Shown here piece after piece: positions 1 through 7,978 of a stretch of 42,643 nt of DNA. The DNA is from a virus. How positions within the stretch are numbered: position 1 is the stretch's first letter; each line of letters begins with the position of its first letter. The notes below the pieces were generated by a model. That model worked only from the letters and a program-made list of their open reading frames with translations, was not told the DNA's origin and made no database searches. Location: IMG/VR virus record IMGVR_UViG_3300034019_001383, positions 1 to 42,643 of that record; one strand, given 5' to 3'. The position numbers were made by a program, and so were the translations under genes.

Positions 1-82
1 CTCGGTACCATTCACCGCCGCATGATGGCGGCTCGGGTGGCGCCGGGAGTGGCGCTGGCCGGGCTGGTGGCTTCGAACTCAT
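1..82 (-). CDS. 5' part of small proline-rich ORF, cut by the window edge
   Basis: This is the beginning of the 59-residue ORF described in full at 42358-42537. Its ATG (80-82) overlaps the stop codon of the tail-completion gene as ATGA. The reading frame leaves the window at base 1 and continues at 42455 if the molecule is circular. Confidence 0.45.
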   Translation of the reverse strand, partial: MSSKPPARPAPLPAPPEPPSCGGEWYR

Positions 83-188
83 AACCGGTTCATCTTCACG
101 TCAGTTTGATCAGTGGCATAGGTGACATCATAAACGCATCTCATCAGAGCGGCTTGGAGGTTTGATTCGTCCGATCGACCCTTTGACT
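1..188. repeat. Terminal direct repeat, left copy
   Basis: These 188 bases recur at 42456-42643 in the same orientation. The copies differ only at 128, 129 and 131, where the left copy has TCAT and the right copy AAAA. Genes run off one end and resume at the other: the tail-completion gene and a small proline-rich ORF are continuous across the junction. The simplest reading is assembly overlap of a circular or circularly permuted genome of about 42,455 bp. Confidence 0.9.
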
Positions 189-636
189 GAATCCCCCGGC
201 ACAATCCACCGAGCTTTCGAGTGCCGCCCATAACCCTGCCATGGACTGCCACGTAAAACGGGTCAAGCAGCTGCCAGTTAGGTGGGTCTCCCGGTTGTCG
301 GGGCATCGAGATGGTGACAACCACAGGCAGCGATGAGATCACCCGGCAGGTATCGCCAGGCTGATCAAGACCCTCTCCTTCCATGCCCAAATCAATTACC
401 ACCCAATCGCCGGGCCCCGCCACGCGGGAGGCATCCAGAAACAACTGTGGACGGCGGCTGCCAGGGTTGTCCACCAGCCACGGAATATCAGACTCCCCTT
501 CGGGGGCCGCGCCTTGCAGCAGATCGGCCAGGGCAAACATGATGCGTGACCGGATCGAGAGAGACGCCAGCCACTGCGCCTCGGTCCCTGGAAACCCGCC
601 AGCTACAGCGACCTGATAGGCGTTGCTGATGGTCAT
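79..636 (-). CDS. Putative tail-completion (tail terminator-like) protein with a fibre-type N-terminus
   Basis: A 185-residue protein. Residues 5-26 contain the motif AYQVAVAGGFPGTEAQWLAS, a short module common in phage tail fibre and collar proteins. The remainder (about 28-185) has alternating hydrophobic segments and ends in a VTYATD-type strand, recalling lambda gpU-like tail terminators. I infer that role from this and from position: on the circular map it lies directly upstream of the tail tube gene. The ATG overlaps the stop of the upstream membrane-protein gene as ATGA. The second, partial copy at the window end encodes Phe-Phe where this copy has Tyr-Asp. The tail-terminator assignment is moderate; a minor fibre-associated protein is the alternative. 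Confidence 0.55.
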   Translation of the reverse strand: MTISNAYQVAVAGGFPGTEAQWLASLSIRSRIMFALADLLQGAAPEGESDIPWLVDNPGSRRPQLFLDASRVAGPGDWVVIDLGMEGEGLDQPGDTCRVISSLPVVVTISMPRQPGDPPNWQLLDPFYVAVHGRVMGGTRKLGGLCRGIQSKGRSDESNLQAALMRCVYDVTYATDQTDVKMNRL

Positions 637-884
637 GGGTTGGGGGTGCGGTCCTGCTGGGGCTCGGTGTGCCGCAAGGTTTCAGCCTGCGGATCGTCCA
701 GCTTCGCCAGGATGGCAGCACCCAGGCCGGCCGCGGCCAGCGCTCCAGAGCCAGCAGCTGTCCACCCGTTCAGGCAATCGGCAGAACGCCGCTGGCAGAT
801 GTGGAAGGCCCCGCCGATGCCGATCGCAGGAGACGAAAACAGGCACAGGGCGATGGCTGCGGTAATGGAATCTCTGGCGTTCAT
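633..884 (-). CDS. Small two-helix membrane protein, possible holin or lysis component
   Basis: An 83-residue protein with two hydrophobic stretches (about residues 7-26 and 44-60) joined by a Cys-containing loop (HICQRRSADCLNGW), followed by a polar proline-rich tail. The N-terminal helix could also be a signal peptide ending near SSPA. The start overlaps the end of the upstream coiled-coil gene as ATGA. Three consecutive small membrane proteins in a late operon suggest lysis or envelope functions, but no family was recognised with certainty. Confidence 0.6.
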   Translation of the reverse strand: MNARDSITAAIALCLFSSPAIGIGGAFHICQRRSADCLNGWTAAGSGALAAAGLGAAILAKLDDPQAETLRHTEPQQDRTPNP

Positions 885-1369
885 CCCCTGCCCCTCACCA
901 GCGCCGAAGACATCATAAAGCTGGCCTTTTGCAATGGATGGCGTTCAAGCCAAGCGGGCAAGCCGGTAAACAAGGTGCCTACAACTGCGCCTGCTGCAGC
1001 AGCCAGCAAAGCATAAGCGAATACTTTTTTATCCAATTCACCATACAGCTTTTCTAGATCCACAACTTTTTTAGCAGTAGCCTCATAACTTTCTAGCTTT
1101 ATCTGAGTTGCTTGAATCTGAAGTTGCTGTAATTGAAATTGTCTTTCAAACTGTGTTTGTGCATCTCGCTGAGCCTGCTCTATTCTTTCAACAGTGGTTT
1201 CCATTTTCTCTTGCCCCTTTACTAGAGACCCAAGATCTCGCTGCATTAGCGGAACATTTCCCAACTTATCTTCGACACTGGCCAAGCGGTCGCAGGCCGT
1301 TGTCATCATTCCGAGAAAAGCAGCTACGTCGCTCTGCCCTCCTGCTTGCGTGGCTGATTGGTCGCTCAC
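881..1369 (-). CDS. Coiled-coil protein with one C-terminal membrane helix, holin or hemolysin-XhlA-like
   Basis: A 162-residue protein. Residues 25-110 are a long charged, Gln-rich helical region predicted as coiled coil (repeated ERxEQAQRDAQTQ-type heptads). About residues 117-137 form one hydrophobic segment (VFAYALLAAAAGAVVGTLF), followed by a short basic tail. This layout resembles small phage membrane proteins of the XhlA/holin-accessory type. The start is a GTG overlapping the stop of the 40-residue membrane protein upstream (GTGA). Function is inferred from topology and operon only. Confidence 0.65.
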   Translation of the reverse strand: MSDQSATQAGGQSDVAAFLGMMTTACDRLASVEDKLGNVPLMQRDLGSLVKGQEKMETTVERIEQAQRDAQTQFERQFQLQQLQIQATQIKLESYEATAKKVVDLEKLYGELDKKVFAYALLAAAAGAVVGTLFTGLPAWLERHPLQKASFMMSSALVRGRG

Positions 1370-1488
1370 GGCTTCAGCCTCTCAGCCATCAAGCCTCTCA
1401 CCGTGGGATTCTCGGTCAGCACCCACCACGCCGCTGGAAACAAGACTAGGTGCAGCACCGTCATGGCGACAACATCCCATAGATCCAT
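1366..1488 (-). CDS. 40-residue membrane protein, holin candidate
   Basis: A very short gene filling the space between its neighbours exactly: its ATG lies 3 bases after the stop of the upstream 169-residue gene, and its TGA overlaps the GTG of the next gene. The product starts MDLWDVVAMTVLHLVLFPAA, one hydrophobic helix (about residues 6-24), and ends in a short charged tail (ERLKP). Placement among membrane proteins of the late operon makes it a holin or antiholin candidate. There is no recognisable family, so the coding call rests on tight packing and topology. Confidence 0.55.
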   Translation of the reverse strand: MDLWDVVAMTVLHLVLFPAAWWVLTENPTVRGLMAERLKP

Positions 1489-1490
1489 GG

Positions 1491-2000
1491 TTAGACGGGA
1501 GGCGGACTCATCGCAATTATAGCTTCATTGAGGGCAGTTACAAAAGCCTCTGGCAAATTGCACCGCGCGGCCAAGTCCAAAAACTCTTCAATCAAAGGCG
1601 CCTTATTTTGCTCAGGCTGTACTGAAACAATTAGCAAGAGGCCCTGTAAATATTCGGAAAATTCTCCTTTTTCCTGAAAATGGTCTAGACGAGAATGGGA
1701 ATATGCCACTGCAAGGCGAGCGCTATTATTTTGAGAATCTAAGGCTAGCGCCAGTGCATTCACGTATCCGTTTTCGTTCAGAATCGCGTGCCGGAATCCC
1801 GCCCAATCGGTATTGGTGGCGCCGTTGATTTGGTAATACGCCTCGGCTGCTGTGATGCTATTAAACCAACTCCAGCCATGATATGGGTAATTGTATGAAT
1901 CCTTCTGGGACGCAAGCAGCGGTTCAGCATTTGGCAGATGAACCGACGTTGGAGCATAACGAAGCACGCCATCCAGAAACCGGTAGAATCCTTCTGTCAT
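1491..2000 (-). CDS. Small tail-fibre-associated protein
   Basis: A 169-residue protein. The first 55 residues (GFYRFLDGVLRYAPTSV, then YNYPYHGWSWFNS and AEAYY) match a pattern I know from small phage proteins encoded just downstream of fibre genes. Residues 90-169 form a separate, mainly helical domain of unknown role. The start overlaps the preceding LRR fibre gene as ATGA. It may act as an assembly partner or cap of the fibre; that is inference from context. Confidence 0.6.
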   Translation of the reverse strand: MTEGFYRFLDGVLRYAPTSVHLPNAEPLLASQKDSYNYPYHGWSWFNSITAAEAYYQINGATNTDWAGFRHAILNENGYVNALALALDSQNNSARLAVAYSHSRLDHFQEKGEFSEYLQGLLLIVSVQPEQNKAPLIEEFLDLAARCNLPEAFVTALNEAIIAMSPPPV

Positions 2001-3394
2001 GCTGTCACCGTCCAGTTTTTGGCAATGGCAATGCCTGGATTATAGCCGCTTTGATTGATGCCGTAATTCCCAGTTACGGTAATTATTTGGCCTGTAGCAA
2101 CGACCGGGAGACCGGTAAAGATTTCATTTATGGCAACCGCTGATAGTTGACCGCTTGCCACTGTAAACGAAAACCGCATTCCTGAAAGAGGCATACGTTT
2201 CACAGATGGCGCCGATCCTCCTGTTATGCTGCCGTTTGATGTGCTAGTTACTGCGGCCATGTTAATTGGCGGCAGTTCTTGTAAATTTGCATTTCCCCCA
2301 AGCATGTTGTTCATGTTTATTACTGTTGCTGCATTGCCAGGAAATCTTGGGATTTTTCTTGCATTACAGTTGACATACATATTGGATATGTTGGTTAAGT
2401 TTGGCGCCGGGCCTGGAAGTTCCGGGAAACTGTCGGCATTGCCATTGCTGCCAAACTGAAACGCCGTAGTTGTTAACGCTGCGGCAGTACCTTGATATTC
2501 TGGATAACTTTTTAACCCCGAACCGTCATGCATGTTAGCCATTGTTGTCACCGCAGTAATTGGGCAGGGGTATCTCGTTAAAGCCCTGAGTAACGGCATT
2601 CCTCTAAGCATATTAGCAAAACTTGTTAAGGTTCCGCACGCTACTGGATTGACCCGCTCTAGTAATCGGTGGCCAACGGCAGTACCGCCCAATGTATAAT
2701 TAGCGCCGGTAACGTTGGGAACCGAAATTGCAAGATCAAGCCAACCAGTTGCATACGCCTGCAGCCCTGTCTGATTATGTTTTGCTTGTAAATTTATAAC
2801 GGTTAAATTTTGACCAGCCTGGGGAGTAATTGTTACGATTGCTATTTTGTAGGGCAGCAGCGTAGCGCTGCCATCATTGGTCAGCGTAACGGGACTGCCG
2901 CCAAGGGTAGCGGAAATTTGAAACGTATTTGTTGTAGGGTTGACAACATAATACCGCTGGCCTTCAATTAATCCAGTTGTCGTAACAATGTTGAAAAATG
3001 GGAGTGCTGTGCCAGCGTTAAAGCCGTGGGCCGTTAGATTTACCGTGTTGGTTGATGCCGTAAAAGTTACAGGCTTATCGGTGCCGGCCAATGATGCATT
3101 ATTGAAATTAAACTCATAGTTTGCCTGAGTATTGCTTGCGTAATTTGTTGTTGTTCCATCGCCGAAATTTATTGTGTAAGCGCCTTGGCCATTGAAGGCA
3201 AAAAAGTTAGCGCCATTTCCTGTGCCATCCCCGCGCCAGACAGCATAGAGGCCAACGATTTTTTGCTCACTGGCCAGGACCGTTGGAATTGCTGGCCAGG
3301 CGGGGTTTCTGATCCATTCATCTACGAGCTGGGTGGTGGTTCCGCCGCCGCCAACATCAACGAAAACGCCAGCCTCCTTGACTTTCAGCCCCAT
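1997..3394 (-). CDS. Tail fibre or receptor-binding protein with PKD-like and BspA-type leucine-rich repeats
   Basis: A 465-residue virion-surface protein. The N-terminus (VKEAGVFVDV) is the short module found on many phage distal-tail proteins. Near residues 70-95 the motif INFGDGTTT followed by a Tyr-containing strand is PKD-like. From about residue 245 to 420 there are imperfect BspA-type (DUF285-like) leucine-rich repeats built on N-M-x-x-M, L-P and A-V-T-x-M elements. The C-terminus (TVTGNYG, then IAIAKNWTVT) is the usual ending of such phage LRR proteins. Most likely it contacts the host surface. The start overlaps the upstream fibre gene as TGATG. AT content is higher than in the flanking genes. 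Confidence 0.8.
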   Translation of the reverse strand: MGLKVKEAGVFVDVGGGGTTTQLVDEWIRNPAWPAIPTVLASEQKIVGLYAVWRGDGTGNGANFFAFNGQGAYTINFGDGTTTNYASNTQANYEFNFNNASLAGTDKPVTFTASTNTVNLTAHGFNAGTALPFFNIVTTTGLIEGQRYYVVNPTTNTFQISATLGGSPVTLTNDGSATLLPYKIAIVTITPQAGQNLTVINLQAKHNQTGLQAYATGWLDLAISVPNVTGANYTLGGTAVGHRLLERVNPVACGTLTSFANMLRGMPLLRALTRYPCPITAVTTMANMHDGSGLKSYPEYQGTAAALTTTAFQFGSNGNADSFPELPGPAPNLTNISNMYVNCNARKIPRFPGNAATVINMNNMLGGNANLQELPPINMAAVTSTSNGSITGGSAPSVKRMPLSGMRFSFTVASGQLSAVAINEIFTGLPVVATGQIITVTGNYGINQSGYNPGIAIAKNWTVTA

Positions 3395-5019
3395 CAGATG
3401 CCACCTATCCAGAGGTCGCCGTTCACAGCATTTACGGGCTCTACAGTCCCAATCCAGTAGACCGCTGTCACTCCTGACGGCCGAGCTGCGCTGGCGTTAG
3501 AGCCGTGGTTGACGGCGGTAACAGCGTCAGCAGCAGCAGCAGCGCCCAGATTGCTGCGTGCGGTTGCGGCGTTGGCCAAATCGCTCAGGTTGTTGGCCTT
3601 GACCACCAGCCCCGACAGGTCCTGATCGCCCGTGTTGGTGCCGCTACTGGTGCCGCTGAAAGTGCCCGATTGGGTGGCCAAAGTGCCGAGGCCTGAAACC
3701 TGGCCCGCCAAAATCGTCGGAATATCGCCAGCCACCAAGGATCGAAACGCTGGAGCTGCTGCTGCACCGGTCGCAGGGCCGGCCCATACCAGGTTTGCAG
3801 ACTGGGCCGCCAGCGTGGCGGTCAGGGTGCCCGACGTGGTCACAGGCGACCCGGTAACACTGAACAGGGCCGGCAGGCTCAGCCCAACACTGGTAACAGT
3901 GCCGCCATGCCCGCCATGGTTGCCCGTGACGCTGATTGTTTGGTTGGGCCAAGTGCCGGTAATGGTCACATGCGTGCCTGCCACCAGCCCAGGGGTGGCC
4001 GTTCCCGTGCCGCCATTGGCGATCGACAACAGCCCAGACACCCCGGTCGCCAGGGGAAGCCCAGTGGCGTTCAACAGGCCCAGGCTGGAGGGAGTGCCCC
4101 CTGCCCCGTCAAACAGCACGGGGGCCCCCGCGGCACCGGCATTCGTCGCCAAGGCGCTGGCTATCCCGGTGCCCAGGCCGCTGATGGTGCTCAGGGGCTG
4201 TGTGCCGCTGTGGTTGCTTCGGGCCAGGTAGAAGGCCGCGTTGTTTGCCGCCAGAGCCGTCAGGTTTGCGGAGAGAGGCTGATAGCTGTTGGCTGCGCTG
4301 ACTGTGGTCAGGTAGGCGGCCAGCGTTGAGGCCAGCCCTGGAGGTTGCACCGCTGTTGCGGCCAGGGCACCTTGGGCAGAGGTGGCAAAGTCCCCCGCCG
4401 ACGCCAGCGCCGCTGAGCCTAGCTCCAGGCTTGCACGCCCAGTGGAAGCATTGAGCCCGGTGGCGCCGCCGGACCACTGCCCGCGCATCGAGTAGGCCGT
4501 ATCCCAGTTGGTCTGGCTGGTGTTACTCGGCAGGCTGAACCCTGAAGGCAGGCCCAGCGTGATGGTGACGCTGCCGGCAGTGTTGGTGCTGCTGGTGCTC
4601 CAGCCGCTGGGGGGGGTCAGGGCCACGGACTGCACCGCTGACTCGGCCTTGGCCCTGGTGCCTGGCGCCAGCAGGCCGGCCAGGGTTTCGGTTGCCAGGG
4701 GCACCGGTGCGTCGGCCCCGGTGGAGGACGCAATTGTCAGCCCCTCTGCCGTGCGGTCAATGACGGTCAGGTTGGTTGGGGCGCTGGTCCCCCCTGGGCC
4801 GGTGGGGTCAAATGGCAGATCAACAAACGCCGTCCCAACAATGACGTTATTGACCTCCTGGCCATCGACCCCGGTCTTGCTTCTGCCAGTAGGGTATCCC
4901 GTGCTATCAGTTTCTCGCCATACTTCGCCCTTGAGTAGTTTAAAATTCTGTTGAATTGCCTCGGCTTCTGTTGAATGCCTTGTTACAACTAAAGTCTTTT
5001 GTCTGTTGTATGTAGTCAC
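3394..5019 (-). CDS. Tail fibre protein
   Basis: A 541-residue, Ala/Ser/Thr/Gly-rich protein typical of long phage fibres. The N-terminal 70 residues (MTTYNRQKTLVVTRHSTEAE onward) probably anchor it to the tail. The body has repeated Ser/Thr-Gly strands and the motif GTVTSVGLSLPALFSVTGSP with GTLTATL repeats, a familiar fibre-shaft signature. The C-terminal tip contains ARPSGVTAVYWIGTVEP and DLWIGG. The start is a GTG overlapping the stop of the head-tail joining gene. Its place between head-completion and tail genes is unusual. Confidence 0.85.
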   Translation of the reverse strand: MTTYNRQKTLVVTRHSTEAEAIQQNFKLLKGEVWRETDSTGYPTGRSKTGVDGQEVNNVIVGTAFVDLPFDPTGPGGTSAPTNLTVIDRTAEGLTIASSTGADAPVPLATETLAGLLAPGTRAKAESAVQSVALTPPSGWSTSSTNTAGSVTITLGLPSGFSLPSNTSQTNWDTAYSMRGQWSGGATGLNASTGRASLELGSAALASAGDFATSAQGALAATAVQPPGLASTLAAYLTTVSAANSYQPLSANLTALAANNAAFYLARSNHSGTQPLSTISGLGTGIASALATNAGAAGAPVLFDGAGGTPSSLGLLNATGLPLATGVSGLLSIANGGTGTATPGLVAGTHVTITGTWPNQTISVTGNHGGHGGTVTSVGLSLPALFSVTGSPVTTSGTLTATLAAQSANLVWAGPATGAAAAPAFRSLVAGDIPTILAGQVSGLGTLATQSGTFSGTSSGTNTGDQDLSGLVVKANNLSDLANAATARSNLGAAAAADAVTAVNHGSNASAARPSGVTAVYWIGTVEPVNAVNGDLWIGGI

Positions 5020-5432
5020 AAGCCGCTCCCATCCAGGATTAGAACCGGCAGCTCGGTGGGTTCGGTGGTTGGATCGTCGCCGGGATCGCCATCCAGGATC
5101 ACCACCGTCTCCTCTGGGGCGTCAACCCTGGCTAGCCGCACCATGCTCCAGCTCAGCGCCCTGGGCTCGCTACCGGGCAGTGGCTCTGGCGTCCTTGTTG
5201 CCTTAAATGCAATGCCATCAACTACAAGCAAATGGTTGTAATCAAGATGGCCAAATTCTGCGGTTTTAATCTTTAACAGCCATGGGATAATTTCCACTCC
5301 ATCATCAAAAACCAGCTCTTTGTTTTCCTCCAAAAAACCACGGCCAGTAACGGCGCCAGCAATTACGCTGACGCCGCCCATGAAATCCAGGGCCGCCCGA
5401 TCTGCATGAGCCGATAGGCGGGCCCAGCTCAT
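5016..5432 (-). CDS. Head-tail joining protein
   Basis: A 138-residue protein beginning MSWARLSAHADRAAL, the kind of N-terminal helix seen in small head-tail joining (lambda FII/neck-type) proteins, followed by a beta-rich body (residues 30-105) and an acidic, Asp/Glu/Pro-rich tail. It lies immediately downstream of the decoration protein, overlapping it as TGATG, exactly where lambda-like phages encode the head completion protein. The call rests on position and fold-like pattern. Confidence 0.65.
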   Translation of the reverse strand: MSWARLSAHADRAALDFMGGVSVIAGAVTGRGFLEENKELVFDDGVEIIPWLLKIKTAEFGHLDYNHLLVVDGIAFKATRTPEPLPGSEPRALSWSMVRLARVDAPEETVVILDGDPGDDPTTEPTELPVLILDGSGL

Positions 5433-5779
5433 CAGAAGGCGCCGTTGAGGCGGACGTGAGCCAGCGTAGCGCCAGAAGCGTAAGCGGCAGACTGAGATCC
5501 AATTGGCACAAACACACCGATAAGGGTGTTGCCGCTGGCGCTGGCTGTCACGTTCTTGTTGGTGTCATTCCAGTACGCCTTGGCGTAAAGACTGGCGGTG
5601 GCGCCAGTGGCCTTAGGAAGTTCGTGAACTCCTTCAAGCATGAAACTGCCAACCTCTGCATTGGCTAGAGCGGTTACGGCAACACCAAACAAAGCGCCAA
5701 CCAACGCGCCGCCACCAGAGGCGACAACGTAAGGAGCGGCAATGGATAGGATTTTTCCTTCTTGAATAGGTCCGTGCAT
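5432..5779 (-). CDS. Capsid decoration/stabilising protein, DUF2190 type
   Basis: A 115-residue beta-rich protein. Its pattern fits DUF2190: an N-terminal G-K-x-L-x-x-x-A-P, then V-A-S-G-G-G-x-x-x-G, F-G-V-A, E-G-V-H-E-L-P-K near residue 53, A-Y-W-N, and a final G-N-T-L-I-G-V-F strand. Members act as gpD-like proteins on the outside of the capsid. It follows the capsid gene after 58 bases and overlaps the head-tail joining gene downstream. Confidence 0.8.
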   Translation of the reverse strand: MHGPIQEGKILSIAAPYVVASGGGALVGALFGVAVTALANAEVGSFMLEGVHELPKATGATASLYAKAYWNDTNKNVTASASGNTLIGVFVPIGSQSAAYASGATLAHVRLNGAF

Positions 5780-5837
5780 TGTTTTTAGTGGAATTGGGGA
5801 AAGTTAAAAACTGAAGCTAAATGCGCAATGGTTAAAA

Positions 5838-7937
5838 TCATGCGCCAGAGCTGCGATAAATAAAACGGAAATCCTCAATGGCGCAACCAAAATCAGAACG
5901 AGCCAGCAGCTTCAGGCCATCAGGATCCCTTTCGGGCTCTGATGTAATGGTAGGACCAGGCTCGTCTGCCAGGTAACCCCACACCATGCCAGGCGTTCTA
6001 GTTGGGCCAGCGGCTGCATACCATTGCGTTGCAGAACCATCAAGACGTGGCTCAACTATTAATTGCATCTTCCTTGCGTAGGGATTGGGCCCAGAGTTTC
6101 CAGTCAACGCAGCAGGAGCGTAACCATCAGGATAAAGAAATTGCTCGGCAGTTGCTTCTAGATCTGATGGAACAATCATAAACTCAGGGGTCAAATTAAC
6201 CGCAACGTTGCTAATATCTTTTTGCTTTCGCATTGCCTTTCGGGCTGCGTTTACACCGGCAATACCAATGGCGCCTGTGCCGGTGTTGTTGTGAGCTGCA
6301 TTAAACAACGCAAGACCGTCTACCGATACAGTGGCATCGCCAGTGATCATTGCCCATATAAGATTGGATTCCAAGCGACGGAACCCACGGCCTAAAAATT
6401 CAGGAGTTCGCTCCAAGGCAGACAGATCATCATTGATAATTGCTTGCCGAGAAATTACAATTTTTTTGGTATATGTAAACAGCCTCCAGGTAGCTTCTGC
6501 TTCCTTCAGAGTGCCTGTTTTATATTCGCCGCCTTCAGGCGTAAGCTCTGGCGTAAGATCGGCGGCAATAGTTAAATCGCTTGCTCTTTTGAAATCTGGT
6601 AAATTTCGTTGGCGTGCAAGCCCCTTCCAGGTATGAGGCTCTTCTTCGTAGAATTGAGTTAAAGATTTCCCTGCTAGATTAGAAAACAGCAATGGAAAAT
6701 CGCTAGTGCTGTGCATGGCCATGGCCACTAGCTCATTTTTAGACCTACCAACAGTGCTTATGCCCCGCGAGCTGGCATAAGCCCTTACGCATTCCATCAA
6801 GGAATAACCTCGATACTCTTGGCCAACGTCAGAGATCTGGGCCAGGGGATTGATCCGGGCATACAGCATGTCCCCAATGCCGGCCATCACAGTGTCTCCC
6901 GCGTCGCGGGTGACCTGGATGCGGGCAGGGTGGCCCGCCTTGCTGGCGACGGTTTCAAGCGGGCCGGCGTGAGCCTTCACGATTTCCAGGGCAACATCAG
7001 CAAACGACTTGCCGCTGTCAACCATGGCTTGCACCGCGATAGGAGCGATATTGGCCTCGGCCGCGCAACGGCGAATTTCAATTTCGCGCTGTGCATTGGC
7101 AAGGGCCACGGAATCCGCAACAGCGGTCGAGGCAACGGGGCTTACGGCGGCCTGCACTACTGCAGGGGCAGCAGGGGCAGCTTCGGCAGAAGCGACCACG
7201 GGAGGCGCTTCGGTGACGGCGGCCGGTGCGCTCCCGGCCTGATCTTGCGTGGGCATGTGTTCAGCTCGGGAGTGTTCAGGGTGATCTCCTGATTCTATTC
7301 TAACCATTGACGCCAGGGCCTTAGACACCCACCCTGGAGGGTTAGGGAATCGCCCCGCAGGCAGAGCCGGGACGCTGGCACGCACGTCTACCGGGTCGAT
7401 CACTGCATCGATCAGACCGGCCGCCAGGGCCGCTTCGGCGGTGAACCAGGTACCACCCCCCTGGGCAGCGCCCATCCATTCCAAAATCTGTTCGACCGAT
7501 TGGCCTGATGCCTTGGCATAGGTGGTGGAATAAACCTCGGAGTGAACGCGCAGCATGGCCGCTGCGGCATCCATCGAGTCGGCGTCTCCAACCGATCCGC
7601 CCCAGCAGTTGTGGATCATCATCAGGGCGTTGTCTGGCATCAACCGACGATCGCCACTGGCCTTGTTGATGGCCATCGGGATAATCGAGCCTGCAGATGC
7701 TGCCAAGCCATCTATCACATAGGTTTTCTTGCCTTTGTACGCCGCCAACACGTCATGGATTGCCATCCCTTCGACCGCCACACCGCCAGGCGAAAACAGG
7801 TGAATCTCAACATCACGCCCCCCTGCAGCGTCCAGCGCTCGCGCCACGTCGTCAACCAACACATCAACCCCGACTTCTCCATAGAGCCGCAACACTGGGG
7901 CAGTGGCGGCGGCTTTAACGGTTACTCCTGGGGCCAT
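5838..7937 (-). CDS. Prohead protease (ClpP-type) fused to major capsid protein
   Basis: A 699-residue single frame combining three functions. Residues 15-185 are a ClpP/S14-type protease with the nucleophile Ser81 in GLAASAGSII and His109 in MMIHNCWGG; the third catalytic residue is not obvious in the usual place (QGGGTWFTA). Residues 215-335 are an Ala/Pro/Val-rich, partly helical scaffold-like linker. Residues 340-699 are the major capsid protein of the HK97-fold, Mu gpT-like group. Self-cleavage during maturation is expected. An ATG at residue 228 (7254-7256) with an upstream GAG could start a separate scaffold-capsid product. It lies between portal and decoration genes. Confidence 0.9.
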   Translation of the reverse strand: MAPGVTVKAAATAPVLRLYGEVGVDVLVDDVARALDAAGGRDVEIHLFSPGGVAVEGMAIHDVLAAYKGKKTYVIDGLAASAGSIIPMAINKASGDRRLMPDNALMMIHNCWGGSVGDADSMDAAAAMLRVHSEVYSTTYAKASGQSVEQILEWMGAAQGGGTWFTAEAALAAGLIDAVIDPVDVRASVPALPAGRFPNPPGWVSKALASMVRIESGDHPEHSRAEHMPTQDQAGSAPAAVTEAPPVVASAEAAPAAPAVVQAAVSPVASTAVADSVALANAQREIEIRRCAAEANIAPIAVQAMVDSGKSFADVALEIVKAHAGPLETVASKAGHPARIQVTRDAGDTVMAGIGDMLYARINPLAQISDVGQEYRGYSLMECVRAYASSRGISTVGRSKNELVAMAMHSTSDFPLLFSNLAGKSLTQFYEEEPHTWKGLARQRNLPDFKRASDLTIAADLTPELTPEGGEYKTGTLKEAEATWRLFTYTKKIVISRQAIINDDLSALERTPEFLGRGFRRLESNLIWAMITGDATVSVDGLALFNAAHNNTGTGAIGIAGVNAARKAMRKQKDISNVAVNLTPEFMIVPSDLEATAEQFLYPDGYAPAALTGNSGPNPYARKMQLIVEPRLDGSATQWYAAAGPTRTPGMVWGYLADEPGPTITSEPERDPDGLKLLARSDFGCAIEDFRFIYRSSGA

Positions 7938-7978
7938 TGATGCTCAGATGCTGGGGGTAGTTTAAGCGGTCAGCGCCA

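Noticed and set aside
1-188. Biological long terminal repeats of a T7-like genome
   Set aside because: Genes run continuously across the junction and the packaging genes are of the cos-cutting lambda type, so assembly overlap is simpler.
3632-4231. Plus-strand ORFs opposite the tail fibre gene
   Set aside because: GC-rich antisense frames of a repetitive fibre gene; Pro/Val-rich with no motif or start context.
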